The notes: generated by a model not told the origin, from the sequence alone. Shown: positions 37,199 through 45,591, counted from the stretch's first letter. The stretch is DNA of 64,000 nt from Yeosuana aromativorans (GCF_014646655.1 NZ_BMNR01000005.1:124001-188000); one strand, 5' to 3'. Translations and numbers: made by a program.

Positions 37199-38371
37199 TT
37201 ATGACCGTCTTCTTGTATTAGCCGATCTTGTATTGTGACTAGAATTGTTTCTACTTGTTGTGGCTCTGGCTTTACTTGGGGCAGTACGTGCTTTTGATGG
37301 TTGCACTACATGTTGCCTACTTTCAGTATGCCGTTGCACTTGTTGAGAACTTCTAGTATTATTTGCTTTATTATATGTACGAACATTTGATGGATTTGGT
37401 TTTTGAGAAACCCGATTATTTTGCTGTCTTATAACTTCACGATTTCTTATATCTGTGTTCGGTTTGTATGTTCTGTTAACGTTTTCTTGCGTTCTTCTAG
37501 TATGGTCCACTTGGGAATTGTTTATAGTAGAACTTGAATAATTACGATTTGTAGCTGTTCTGTTTACTGAATTATTACTCGCAATGCGTCTTGCGTTATC
37601 AGCTTGAGCGTAATCGCGTCTAGTACTGGTATTCGTTCTTAATTGAGAATCATGGCTTCGTTTATCATTGTTGCTTCTGTAAACAGTTGCATAATTTCTA
37701 TTTCTCACTACGGCACTTCCACGTCTGCTGGCAACGGCAGTGGTTCGTCTGTGATTATTATAGTATGGCCTTGTGTATTTATAACGCACGGGCTCATAAT
37801 AACGTCTGTAAGGTCTGTTGTACACTACACAATAATCTCTTGATGGCACTCTGTAGTAATTATGCCAAGGTCTGTATACATAATGTCTGTTATAGATATT
37901 AATATATCCTGTACAGTATGAAAACTGGTGGTATGGGTTATAGTGAACGTATAATCCACCAACTCTAGATACATATCCAAAACTGTTGTAATAAATGTTT
38001 ACGTTTCCGGCTTGACTGATGCGTCCATAATAATCATAATAAATAGGCACATTTTCTATTTGAATAATGGCACCGTACTCATCATATTGCACATAGGCGT
38101 TATAATCATATCCAGAATTAAAGCTAAAGTTTACGTTTGGTGACCCAATGCTAACACTAACGTTTGATCTGTTATTTCCTAAAATGTTAAAATCAAATTG
38201 GCCGTCACGAAACACTGAAAATTCAATGCCACCTTCTACAAATATGAAAGAATTTCCATAACCATTTATATAAGTAGATGTATTAATCGTGTTGTTGATT
38301 GTGTTGGTTGTGGTTGCCGAAGCTGTTAATCCTGCGAAGATTAAACCTGCTAATATCAATATTCTTTTCAT
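37199..38371 (-). CDS. Secreted protein with basic low-complexity tail, paralogue A
   Basis: I do not recognise a named family. The 390-aa precursor has a signal peptide (residues 1-19, ending ASA). Residues about 43-165 form a domain shared with the gene at 39797-40441: FVEGGIEFSVFRDGQFDF, then IIQIENVPIYYDYYGRISQ and VGGLYVHYNPYHQF, a tyrosine-rich series of short repeats (Y-strand then G-turn). The rest (about 200-390) is arginine/asparagine/serine-rich, strongly basic and low complexity. The gene is preceded by a sigma-54-like promoter. The tyrosine-rich repeats suggest a periplasmic or surface structural role, but this is inference. Confidence 0.75.
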   Translation of the reverse strand: MKRILILAGLIFAGLTASATTTNTINNTINTSTYINGYGNSFIFVEGGIEFSVFRDGQFDFNILGNNRSNVSVSIGSPNVNFSFNSGYDYNAYVQYDEYGAIIQIENVPIYYDYYGRISQAGNVNIYYNSFGYVSRVGGLYVHYNPYHQFSYCTGYINIYNRHYVYRPWHNYYRVPSRDYCVVYNRPYRRYYEPVRYKYTRPYYNNHRRTTAVASRRGSAVVRNRNYATVYRSNNDKRSHDSQLRTNTSTRRDYAQADNARRIASNNSVNRTATNRNYSSSTINNSQVDHTRRTQENVNRTYKPNTDIRNREVIRQQNNRVSQKPNPSNVRTYNKANNTRSSQQVQRHTESRQHVVQPSKARTAPSKARATTSRNNSSHNTRSANTRRRS

Positions 38372-38406
38372 AACTGTAAATTTTAATTGTTGTACAGTCT
38401 ACTATT

Positions 38407-38422
38407 TACAAACAGCGTGCCA
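38407..38422 (-). promoter_or_regulatory. Sigma-54-like promoter of paralogue A
   Basis: The minus strand reads TGGCACGCTGTTTGTA: a perfect -24 element (TGGCACG), four bases, then TTGTA at -12 (consensus TTGCA/T). The predicted start is near 38396, about 25 nt upstream of the ATG. The same arrangement precedes paralogue B. Confidence 0.6.
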
Positions 38423-38602
38423 AAAAACAGCAGCATTAATTAAGTGATTGATAATCAGTTTAAATTAAAAGTTGATAACTATTTTAATAACTCAATTAGT
38501 TTAAACATTTATCTTCAATTACTAAAACAGATTTTATAAAACTAATTTTAGACACAGAATTAAGGTATGAATTGATAATAAAGGGAAATAACTATTCATA
38601 AC

Positions 38603-38740
38603 AAAAATCCCAAAACCTAATTAATGACTTTGAGATTTTTTCAATTAACTAACTCAAACTAAAACTAATGTCTGTTCTTTTTAAACTTTTTTAGTTCGTG
38701 TCCTTTTTTGTAGTAGAAATAACTATCGTCATAATCGTTG
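38603..38740. repeat. Direct repeat, copy 1
   Basis: This block is closely similar to 39741-39873, in the same orientation, about 1.1 kb apart. It contains the imperfect hairpin AAAAATCCCAAA (38603-38614)/TTTGAGATTTTT (38629-38640) and the coding end of a paralogue B-like gene. The two copies bracket the cupin gene. Confidence 0.85.
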
Positions 38741-38742
38741 TT
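38665..38742 (-). pseudogene. C-terminal remnant of a paralogue B-like gene
   Basis: The minus strand encodes NDYDDSYFYYKKGHELKKFK plus KNRH and a TAG stop, identical to the last 24 residues of the gene at 39797-40441. Upstream of this the similarity stops abruptly, so no start or signal peptide exists. It is the stump of a duplicated or disrupted copy. Confidence 0.85.
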
Positions 38743-38875
38743 AAAAAGTTCTGATTGCCAAGTATATGTAAATTATTTATTTGTCCTTGTTTTCATGTCA
38801 TTTATCGTAATTCTTTTTGAATTATTGTGAGTTAATATGAATAATTATAATTTAGTTTTATAAACCACCAAAACC

Positions 38876-39736
38876 ATGGATATACTAGAAGACATTTTGT
38901 TGAGGAGCAAAAGTTTGCCCGAAACGACAAATTTCGATCCTGAAAATTTTAAAACCAATTACCTTAGTAAAAAAAAACCAATAGTGCTCAAAGGCTATGC
39001 AAATAATTGGGAAGCCAAACGGAAATGGAATTTAGATTTTTTTTCGAATTTAAATAATACAAAAGTCACTTTAGAAGTTGGAAATATCTTTCAAAATGAA
39101 ACACATTTTGTGAAAGATGATTTGTCTTCTTATATAGAAAAATTAAAAGAGGAAGAAAAAACTAAAGTTAAAACTAAAACCTACTTGTCTTTGTTTAACG
39201 TTTTTAAAACATTTCCTAAGTTAAAACAAGATATAGATTTTTCTATATTCACAAAATTTACTAAAAAAAACAATACGTTTGCATGGATTGGACCATCAGG
39301 AACTATTTCAGGTTTTCATTGGGATACACAAAATAATATATTAGCCCAAATAAAAGGTGAAAAATTAGTTTTATTAGTATCTCCTCAATACAACAAAAAC
39401 ATGTATAAAAGTAAAAAGTACGACGCTGCTTCTGTTTTTAGTGAAGTTGATATTAATAATTATGATGAAAATAAACACCCTAAATTTAAATCTGCAGAAA
39501 TTCATTCTGTTGTTTTAAAACCTGGAGATGCTTTATTTATACCTAAGGGATGGTGGCATTATGTGAAATCACTCGATGTATCTATCAGTGTAAATAATTT
39601 TGGATATCTCCTAAAGGATATGTTGTTTTATAGACTTATTGATAGTTTAAAGTACAGATTGCACTTATTGGGTTTGTATGGTAACAAAAATTGTACCTGT
39701 CATAAATTTATTGATGGAAAAATGGTTTCAAAATAA
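38876..39736 (+). CDS. Cupin-like (JmjC-type) Fe(II)/2-oxoglutarate oxygenase
   Basis: The 286-aa protein has the double-stranded beta-helix metal site HxD (H148, D150 in GFHWDTQNN) and a distal histidine H228 (PKGWWHYV), as in cupin_8/JmjC hydroxylases related to FIH-1. The N-terminal KKPIVLKGYANNWEAKRKW is the usual family opening. Such enzymes hydroxylate proteins or small molecules; no substrate is known here. The C-terminus adds a CTCH motif (near residue 275). The gene is AT-richer than its neighbours and lies exactly between two copies of a 130-bp repeat, which suggests insertion or duplication. It is opposite in strand to its flanking paralogues. Confidence 0.88.
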   Translation: MDILEDILLRSKSLPETTNFDPENFKTNYLSKKKPIVLKGYANNWEAKRKWNLDFFSNLNNTKVTLEVGNIFQNETHFVKDDLSSYIEKLKEEEKTKVKTKTYLSLFNVFKTFPKLKQDIDFSIFTKFTKKNNTFAWIGPSGTISGFHWDTQNNILAQIKGEKLVLLVSPQYNKNMYKSKKYDAASVFSEVDINNYDENKHPKFKSAEIHSVVLKPGDALFIPKGWWHYVKSLDVSISVNNFGYLLKDMLFYRLIDSLKYRLHLLGLYGNKNCTCHKFIDGKMVSK

Positions 39737-39740
39737 ATTG

Positions 39741-39775
39741 AAAATCCCAAAACCAATTAATAGCTTTGGGATTTT
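39741..39775. terminator. Bidirectional terminator between the cupin gene and paralogue B
   Basis: AAAATCCCAAA (39741-39751) pairs perfectly with TTTGGGATTTT (39765-39775) around a 13-base loop. Confidence 0.85.
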
Positions 39776-39873
39776 CAATTAACTATCAATTTAAAACTAA
39801 TGCCTGTTCTTTTTAAACTTTTTTAGTTCGTGTCCTTTTTTGTAGTAGAAATAGCTATCGTCATAATCGTTGT
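39741..39873. repeat. Direct repeat, copy 2
   Basis: This is the intact partner of 38603-38740; it comprises the last 77 bases of paralogue B plus its downstream flank. It differs from copy 1 by scattered substitutions and a few small indels. Confidence 0.85.
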
Positions 39874-40441
39874 CATAAAACATATCATTGTTTGCAGCAT
39901 AATAACTATTTAAATGCCTGTTTAAAGGATTTACATAACCTTTGATATTTACAATTTGTCCCCAATGGTTATAATTAACCCGTAAACCTCCAACTTTTGA
40001 GATCAATCGGGTTCCTCTATTGTAGTCAATATCTACAGAACCTATTCGGGTAACATGTCCCATACGGTCATAGTAAATAGGCGTGCTTTCTATTTGGATT
40101 ATTTTTCCAAATCTGTCTTTAAAAACCATTGGTTCTCTAAAACGATTTGACGTATATTTCACTTGCACACCTCTTGTGGCATAAACCGCATTAACCGTGG
40201 TTCTTCTTGAATTTGAGTAGTTGTTGTACAGTTTTCGTTGTATTTCAAAATCAAAACTGCCGTCAGGAAATAGTGAGAACTCAATACCGCGTTCTACAAA
40301 TACAATGGGTTGTACAAACCGATACTGTTTTGTAAGCTCTTTATGAACTTCTTTTTTCTTAGGCTTTATATCTGATGCTGATATCGTTGTTATACTCAAT
40401 AACAAACTGGTCATAAAAAGTAGTAGTGTTTTCATAATCAT
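39797..40441 (-). CDS. Secreted protein, paralogue B
   Basis: The 214-aa precursor (or 212 aa from the ATG at 40435) has a signal peptide ending TISAS. After it comes the domain shared with paralogue A: FVERGIEFSLFPDGSFDF, IIQIESTPIYYDRMGHVTR, VGGLRVNYNHWGQIVNI, and LNRH. The short tail is acidic/aromatic then basic (DNDYDDSYFYYKKGHELKK). No named family is recognised. It is preceded by a sigma-54-like promoter, like paralogue A, so the two are probably co-regulated envelope proteins. A broken copy of its 3' end lies 1.1 kb away. Confidence 0.78.
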   Translation of the reverse strand: MIMKTLLLFMTSLLLSITTISASDIKPKKKEVHKELTKQYRFVQPIVFVERGIEFSLFPDGSFDFEIQRKLYNNYSNSRRTTVNAVYATRGVQVKYTSNRFREPMVFKDRFGKIIQIESTPIYYDRMGHVTRIGSVDIDYNRGTRLISKVGGLRVNYNHWGQIVNIKGYVNPLNRHLNSYYAANNDMFYDNDYDDSYFYYKKGHELKKFKKNRH

Positions 40442-40498
40442 AGAATTTTAAAAGATGCCTACTCTTTAGCTTTTCGGCTTCCGCTATTGCTATAAGAA

Positions 40499-40514
40499 TT
40501 CAATTTGCGTGCCA
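40499..40514 (-). promoter_or_regulatory. Sigma-54-like promoter of paralogue B
   Basis: The minus strand reads TGGCACGCAAATTGAA: a perfect -24 element (TGGCACG), four bases, then TTGAA at -12. It lies about 58 nt before the ATG at 40441. Confidence 0.6.
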
Positions 40515-40602
40515 AAAACATAAGTGTTTAAAAATCAGAATATTTACATTTATTGAAATGTGGTTGGTTTTTTATATTTTTATATCAAACTGACTAACTC
40601 CA

Positions 40603-41673
40603 ATGAAACAAAAGCTTGTTACCTGTAAAAACTGTGAAAAGGATTATGAAGAAGGGTTTCAATTTTGTCCGCATTGTGGACAAAAAAAAGATGACGAACT
40701 CACGCTTGGTGTCTTATTCTATAATACAATAAGCAATTATTTTTCCTTTGATGCGCGCTTTTTTAAAAGCTACATCCCTTTGATGGTTAAACCAGGCTAT
40801 TTGGCCAAGCAGTTCGTGCAAGGGAAACGGTTGTTGTATTTGCATCCAGCGCAGATGTATCTGTTTATTTCCGTGATTTTTTTCTTTTTATTTTCAATCA
40901 TTAGCAGAGACCAAATACAGAATGTTGATAAGGCCTTCAAGCAGGATTTGAACATATCTAAAGTTTCAGATTCTTTAGCAGCAAAAAACACTATAGATTC
41001 TATTAAAATAAAGGAATTAGCACAACAACTAAAAGACAATGGCATTGCTATTCCAAATAAAAATATTGATGTTAACACGTTGGATTCTTTAGCAAATTCA
41101 ATTGATAAAAAAAAGCTGAACGCCTCTACTGCTTTTGATTTCAATACCAAAAAAGTGGATTCACTCATAGCCATAGATGCACCAAATGCAGAAATTTATA
41201 AAGCCATGGGGTTGCCTGATGATGCGGGATATGTGAAACGAAAATTATATGCACAGGGTCTTAAACTATACAGACAGCGCAATGGCGGCTCCATCTTACA
41301 AATGTTTTATGACAGTATTCCTATAGCTATGTTTGTGTTGCTTCCTATTTTTGCTTTATTGCTAAAGCTGTTTTATTACAGAAAGGGACCATTTGCATAC
41401 CATCTAGTATTTACCTTTTACTTTTTTTCATTTTTATTTATGGTATTTAGCATTTTAATTCTGGCTAACCTTCTTTTCCAATTGTCCGCCGGTTCGATAA
41501 GTTTGGTGATACTATCAACGTTTTTATATTTGCTTCTGGCTGTAAAACGGTTTTATGAACAAGGCTTCGGTTTGAGCTTTATTAAAAGCAGTGCCATTTC
41601 GTTCTTATTTTTATGCTTTGTAATTCCATTGGCAATCGTTACCATGGGTGTTACGGCATTTATGTTTTATTAA
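40603..41673 (+). CDS. DUF3667 membrane protein with N-terminal zinc ribbon
   Basis: The 356-aa protein starts with a zinc ribbon (C8-x2-C11 and C22-x2-C25: TCKNCEKDYEEGFQFCPHCG), followed by YISFDARFFKSYIPLMVKPG-like DUF3667 sequence (here NYFSFDARFFKSYIPL) and LYLHPAQMYLFISV, then a charged loop of about 130 residues and four transmembrane helices at the C-terminus. The function of DUF3667 is unknown. It is convergent with uvrA with a 19-bp gap and no obvious hairpin. Confidence 0.87.
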   Translation: MKQKLVTCKNCEKDYEEGFQFCPHCGQKKDDELTLGVLFYNTISNYFSFDARFFKSYIPLMVKPGYLAKQFVQGKRLLYLHPAQMYLFISVIFFFLFSIISRDQIQNVDKAFKQDLNISKVSDSLAAKNTIDSIKIKELAQQLKDNGIAIPNKNIDVNTLDSLANSIDKKKLNASTAFDFNTKKVDSLIAIDAPNAEIYKAMGLPDDAGYVKRKLYAQGLKLYRQRNGGSILQMFYDSIPIAMFVLLPIFALLLKLFYYRKGPFAYHLVFTFYFFSFLFMVFSILILANLLFQLSAGSISLVILSTFLYLLLAVKRFYEQGFGLSFIKSSAISFLFLCFVIPLAIVTMGVTAFMFY

Positions 41674-41692
41674 ATAGATGTAAGAAGAGAAA

Positions 41693-44482
41693 TTATTGGA
41701 GTTTCTCTTTTAAATAGTGACCTGTTACAGAAGCTTTGTCATTAGCTATATCTTCTGGTGTGCCTTTAGAAACAATGTGTCCACCATTTTCTCCACCTTC
41801 AGGACCTAGGTCAATAATATGGTCGGCGCATTTAATAAGTTCCAAATTATGTTCCACAACAATGATGGAATGCCCTTTTTCTATAAGAGCGTTAAACGAT
41901 TTCAGCAGTTTTAAAATATCATGGAAATGTAGGCCTGTGGTTGGCTCGTCAAAAATAAAGAGTGCTTTCTCTTTATTGTTTCCTTTTCCTAGAAAAGACG
42001 CTAATTTAATACGTTGCGCTTCACCACCGGAAAGGGTAGAAGAACTCTGACCAAGCGTGACATAGCCAAGACCAACATCCTGTAAGGGTTGTAACTTCTG
42101 CTTGATTTTTGATTGTTTATTCGTATCGAAAAAAGTAATGGCATCATCAATGGTCATATTTAAAATATCATCAATGTTTTTACCGGCGAACATCACTTCA
42201 AGCACTTCTTTTTTAAAGCGTTTGCCTTTACAGGTTTCACACTCCAGATGCACATCAGCCATGAATTGCATTTCAATGGTTACTTCACCTTCGCCTTTGC
42301 AAGTCTCACAGCGTCCGCCATCTACGTTAAATGAAAAATGTTTGGCTTGAAAGCCTCTTATAGCACTTAATTTCTGATTGGAGTATAAGGCTCTAATATC
42401 ATCATAGGCTTTTATGTAGGTCACAGGGTTTGAGCGCGAGGATCTGCCAATCGGGTTTTGGTCCACAAACTCGATGTGGTTTATATTGCTGAAGTTCCCT
42501 TCCAAAGCTGTAAACTGTCCGGGTTTATCACCAAAATCTGTTAATTTTTTCTGTAAGGCCGGATAGAGTATTTTTTTGACCAAGGTGCTCTTTCCACTAC
42601 CGGACACGCCTGTAATTACAGTTAACATTCCTAATGGAAAGCTAACGTCAATATTTTTTAAATTATTTTCCCGGGCTCCAATAATATCCACGTGGTATTT
42701 TGATGTTCTTCGTTTTTTGGGAACTTCAATCTGTAAACTGCCATTAAGATATTTGGCCGTTAAGGATTCTGATGCAAGAATATCATTATAGTTACCATGT
42801 GCCACCACTTCACCACCAAAGGTGCCTGCCTCGGGACCAATATCAATAATGCTATCGGCCGCTTTCATAATATCTTCATCATGTTCAACTACAATGACTG
42901 TATTTCCTAAATCACGTAGTTGTTTTAAAACCAAAATCAAACGCTCGGTATCTTTAGGATGTAGACCAATACTGGGCTCATCTAAAATATACATGGAACC
43001 TACCAAGCTACTTCCTAAGGATGTTGCTAGGTTGATACGTTGGCTTTCACCTCCAGACAGTGTATTGGATTTTCTGTTTAATGTCAAATAATCCAATCCT
43101 ACATTGGATAGAAAGGACAATCGGTTATTAATTTCCTTTAAAAGCCGGCTTGCCACTTGCGTGTCATAGTCATTTAACTCCAGTTGGCTGAAAAACATAG
43201 CCAATTTACTTAAGGGCATTTCTACCAAGTCTGTTATGGTGGCTCCATTTATTTTTACATAATTAGCCTCTTGTCGCAATCGCTTGCCATTACAAACTTT
43301 ACATTTTGTTTTACCGCGATATCGTGATAACATAACACGGTTTTGGATTTTATAAGCTTTGGCTTCCAGTTCGGCAAAAAACGAGTTTAAGCCTTCAAAA
43401 TATTGATTGCCATCCCAAATCAATTGTTTTTGCTCAGCAGTTAATTCAAAATAGGGTTTATGAATGGGGAAATCAAATTTATGTGAGTTATTAACTAATT
43501 GGTCCCTATACCAACTCATGCTTTCACCACGCCATGGAAAAATGGCGTTTTCATAAATGGACAAACTGGTGTTAGGGATAACCAAATCATCATCAATACC
43601 TATGATATCGCCGTAACCTTCACACTTTGGGCAGGCGCCATACGGATTGTTAAAGCTGAATAAATGCACGTTTGGTTCTAAAAACGTCATCCCATCCAGT
43701 TCAAATTTATTGCTAAAATGCCGTTGGGAATTACTGTTTAATGTTTCAATGATGCATTCTCCCTTGCCTTCAAAAAAAGCTGTTTGAACGGCATCTGCCA
43801 ATCTGTTTTGAAAATCCTCTTCATTTTTTATGATAATCCTGTCAACAACCAAATAGATATCATGTATGGATTCATCAATATCCAGTGATTCATCAATCCG
43901 CATAACATCATCTTTTACTTTAATCCTTGCATAGCCTTGTTGTTGCAAAACCTTTAATTTATCGGTCATTTCGCGTCCAGTCTCTAAATGGATAGGAGCC
44001 AGGAGAAGCAATCGTTCACCTTCCTCAAAGCCCATTAAGTAATTCAATACATCTGAAACTGTGTCTTTCTTGACCTCGTTTCCAGAGATTGGTGAATACG
44101 TTTTGCCAATTCTTGCGAACAACAGTTTTAAGTAATCATAAATTTCGGTTGTTGTCCCTACGGTTGAACGTGGATTGGTAGAGTTCACTTTTTGTTCAAT
44201 GGCTATGGCCGGCGCAATGCCTTTTATGTAATCAACCTTTGGTTTGTTCAGTCTGCCCAAGAATTGCCTTGCATAACTGGACAAACTCTCAACATAGCGT
44301 CTTTGGCCTTCGGCATACAATGTATCAAATGCTAAACTTGATTTTCCAGAACCAGATAACCCTGTAATGACAACCAATTTATTTCTTGGTATCACCACAT
44401 CAATATTCTTTAAATTGTGCAATTTGGCACCTTTTATAATTATATTTTGCTTTGGATTTACGTCTGAAAGAGTTGTTGCCAT
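41693..44482 (-). CDS. uvrA: Excinuclease ABC subunit A
   Basis: UvrA recognises DNA damage in nucleotide excision repair. The 929-aa protein has two ABC modules: Walker A GLSGSGKSS (41-48) with LSGGESQRI, and GVSGSGKST with LSGGEAQRIKLASFLGKG, plus the zinc modules CPKCEGYG/CKVCNGKR and CETCKGEGE/CETCKGKR. All key motifs are intact and the length is normal. A -7 box (44505-44512) precedes it; it is divergent from the sigma factor gene. Confidence 0.97.
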   Translation of the reverse strand: MATTLSDVNPKQNIIIKGAKLHNLKNIDVVIPRNKLVVITGLSGSGKSSLAFDTLYAEGQRRYVESLSSYARQFLGRLNKPKVDYIKGIAPAIAIEQKVNSTNPRSTVGTTTEIYDYLKLLFARIGKTYSPISGNEVKKDTVSDVLNYLMGFEEGERLLLLAPIHLETGREMTDKLKVLQQQGYARIKVKDDVMRIDESLDIDESIHDIYLVVDRIIIKNEEDFQNRLADAVQTAFFEGKGECIIETLNSNSQRHFSNKFELDGMTFLEPNVHLFSFNNPYGACPKCEGYGDIIGIDDDLVIPNTSLSIYENAIFPWRGESMSWYRDQLVNNSHKFDFPIHKPYFELTAEQKQLIWDGNQYFEGLNSFFAELEAKAYKIQNRVMLSRYRGKTKCKVCNGKRLRQEANYVKINGATITDLVEMPLSKLAMFFSQLELNDYDTQVASRLLKEINNRLSFLSNVGLDYLTLNRKSNTLSGGESQRINLATSLGSSLVGSMYILDEPSIGLHPKDTERLILVLKQLRDLGNTVIVVEHDEDIMKAADSIIDIGPEAGTFGGEVVAHGNYNDILASESLTAKYLNGSLQIEVPKKRRTSKYHVDIIGARENNLKNIDVSFPLGMLTVITGVSGSGKSTLVKKILYPALQKKLTDFGDKPGQFTALEGNFSNINHIEFVDQNPIGRSSRSNPVTYIKAYDDIRALYSNQKLSAIRGFQAKHFSFNVDGGRCETCKGEGEVTIEMQFMADVHLECETCKGKRFKKEVLEVMFAGKNIDDILNMTIDDAITFFDTNKQSKIKQKLQPLQDVGLGYVTLGQSSSTLSGGEAQRIKLASFLGKGNNKEKALFIFDEPTTGLHFHDILKLLKSFNALIEKGHSIIVVEHNLELIKCADHIIDLGPEGGENGGHIVSKGTPEDIANDKASVTGHYLKEKLQ

Positions 44483-44504
44483 AAGTTTTTAAGGAATAAT
44501 CTTG

Positions 44505-44512
44505 CAAAGATA
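44505..44512 (-). promoter_or_regulatory. -7 box of the uvrA promoter
   Basis: Minus-strand TATCTTTG fits TAnnTTTG, 23 nt before the uvrA ATG. No -33 TTG at a good distance; no LexA-type box was recognised. Confidence 0.5.
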
Positions 44513-44632
44513 CTACAAGTAATTAATCTATGTAAATATATTTGTTTTCAAAATCCACAAAAGCATTTTAACGATAATTGCATCTAAAAATTACGTTGTT
44601 AGCTATTTATAATTTAAAAAAAACACATATTT

Positions 44633-44665
44633 TTTGTTTTTTAGGAATGATTGTTGTTATATTTG
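44633..44665 (+). promoter_or_regulatory. Promoter of the sigma factor gene
   Basis: TTTG (44633-44636), a 21-base spacer and TATATTTG (44658-44665) fit the Bacteroidota consensus. The predicted leader is about 86 nt long. Confidence 0.6.
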
Positions 44666-44700
44666 ACATATAATCAAAACAATTCTCGCCTATAGCAGAA

Positions 44701-44760
44701 CATTACTTTTAAACAGATAACCCCAAGCAAAGAAGCTAGCTTCTCTGCATTAAAGTAATG
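44701..44760 (+). promoter_or_regulatory. Leader hairpin sequestering the sigma factor start codon
   Basis: CATTACTTT (44701-44709) is the exact reverse complement of AAAGTAATG (44752-44760), whose last three bases are the ATG. Inside lies the perfect 14-bp palindrome AGAAGCTAGCTTCT (44731-44744), extended by GCA/TGC. The folded leader would hide the start codon, so translational control is plausible. Confidence 0.55.
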
Positions 44761-45348
44761 AATATGCAACACGAAATTTTACAAGACGCTGCTTTAGTGA
44801 CCAATTATATTCACGGTGATGAAGGTGCTTTAGAAATACTCATCACGCGGCACAAGCAAAAAATATATAGTTTTATTTATTCAAAAGTATATGATAGGGA
44901 TATTACCGAAGATATCTTTCAGGATACTTTTATAAAGGTCATACGTACATTAAAACGCGGTTCTTACAACGAAGAAGGTAAGTTTTTACCATGGGTCATG
45001 CGTATAGCACACAATTTGGTGATTGACCATTTTAGAAAAAACAACAGAATGCCCAAATTTGATAACAGTGGCGAGTTCAGTATTTTTTCTGTTTTGAGTG
45101 ATAGCACTTTGAATGCAGAAAAACAAATCATTAAAGATCAAGTTGAAACTGATGTAAGACGTTTGGTTGATGAGCTTCCTGAGGATCAAAAAGAGGTATT
45201 GTTGATGCGCATTTATAATGATATGAGCTTTAAGGAAATTTCAGATAAAACGGGTGTTAGTATCAATACCGCTCTGGGAAGAATGCGATATGCGCTCATC
45301 AATTTGAGAAAAATAATAGAAAAACACAATATAGTTTTGACGAATTAG
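44758..45348 (+). CDS. RNA polymerase sigma factor, sigma-70/ECF-like
   Basis: The 196-aa protein has region 2 (KIYSFIYSKVYDRDITEDIFQ, in two parts near residues 34-54, then FLPWVMRIAHNLVIDHFRKN) and region 4 (LPEDQKEVLLMRIYNDMSFKEIS and GVSINTALGRMRYALINLRK). It lacks regions 1.1 and 3, as ECF sigmas do. No anti-sigma factor with a membrane segment is adjacent; instead a 48-aa conserved small protein follows. The ATG at 44758 lies in a leader stem; a second ATG two codons on (44764) is an alternative start. The target regulon is unknown. Confidence 0.92.
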   Translation: MNMQHEILQDAALVTNYIHGDEGALEILITRHKQKIYSFIYSKVYDRDITEDIFQDTFIKVIRTLKRGSYNEEGKFLPWVMRIAHNLVIDHFRKNNRMPKFDNSGEFSIFSVLSDSTLNAEKQIIKDQVETDVRRLVDELPEDQKEVLLMRIYNDMSFKEISDKTGVSINTALGRMRYALINLRKIIEKHNIVLTN

Positions 45349-45403
45349 ACAATAAATTAAATTTTGCTGCGTTACTATTTTAATTCACTTAAAATTATAA
45401 CTA

Positions 45404-45550
45404 ATGGCAAAACTTTACACTAATGATTCTATTGAAAAATTGAACAATTTAAAACCGAAGGAAGAAACGGTTAATTTTCTTCTAAATTATTCTAAGGCTT
45501 TAAGTGTTATTAATTGTAATAAGATGAAGTTTGAAGCACTTCTCAACTAA
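45404..45550 (+). CDS. 48-aa conserved small protein downstream of the sigma factor
   Basis: The frame MAKLYTNDSIEKLNNLKPKE continuing to MKFEALLN is 48 aa, from the ATG at 45404 to TAA at 45550. It has no signal or membrane segment; it is helical and mildly charged. It lies 55 bases after the sigma factor on the same strand and ends six bases before a strong terminator, so it is the last gene of that transcript. I recall similar short proteins from flavobacteria at this place, but cannot verify it. A role as a regulator of the sigma factor is conjecture. Confidence 0.65.
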   Translation: MAKLYTNDSIEKLNNLKPKEETVNFLLNYSKALSVINCNKMKFEALLN

Positions 45551-45556
45551 ACTTTG

Positions 45557-45591
45557 AAAAAGTCCTGATAGTTAGTCATCAGGACTTTTTT
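45557..45591. terminator. Bidirectional terminator overlapping the nth stop codon
   Basis: AAAAAGTCCTGAT (45557-45569) pairs with ATCAGGACTTTTT (45578-45590), eight-base loop, A and T runs at either side. The nth TGA and last codons are inside one stem arm. Confidence 0.9.

Larger units (their letters stand above)
38372..38875. other. 504-bp intergenic region between paralogue A and the cupin gene
   Basis: From paralogue A outwards it holds the sigma-54-like promoter, about 180 bp of AT-rich sequence with no reading frame I can support, then a duplicated block (38603-38740) with a hairpin and a broken gene end, then about 130 bp of AT-rich sequence leading to the cupin ATG. No promoter consensus for the cupin gene is convincing. 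Confidence 0.7.
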
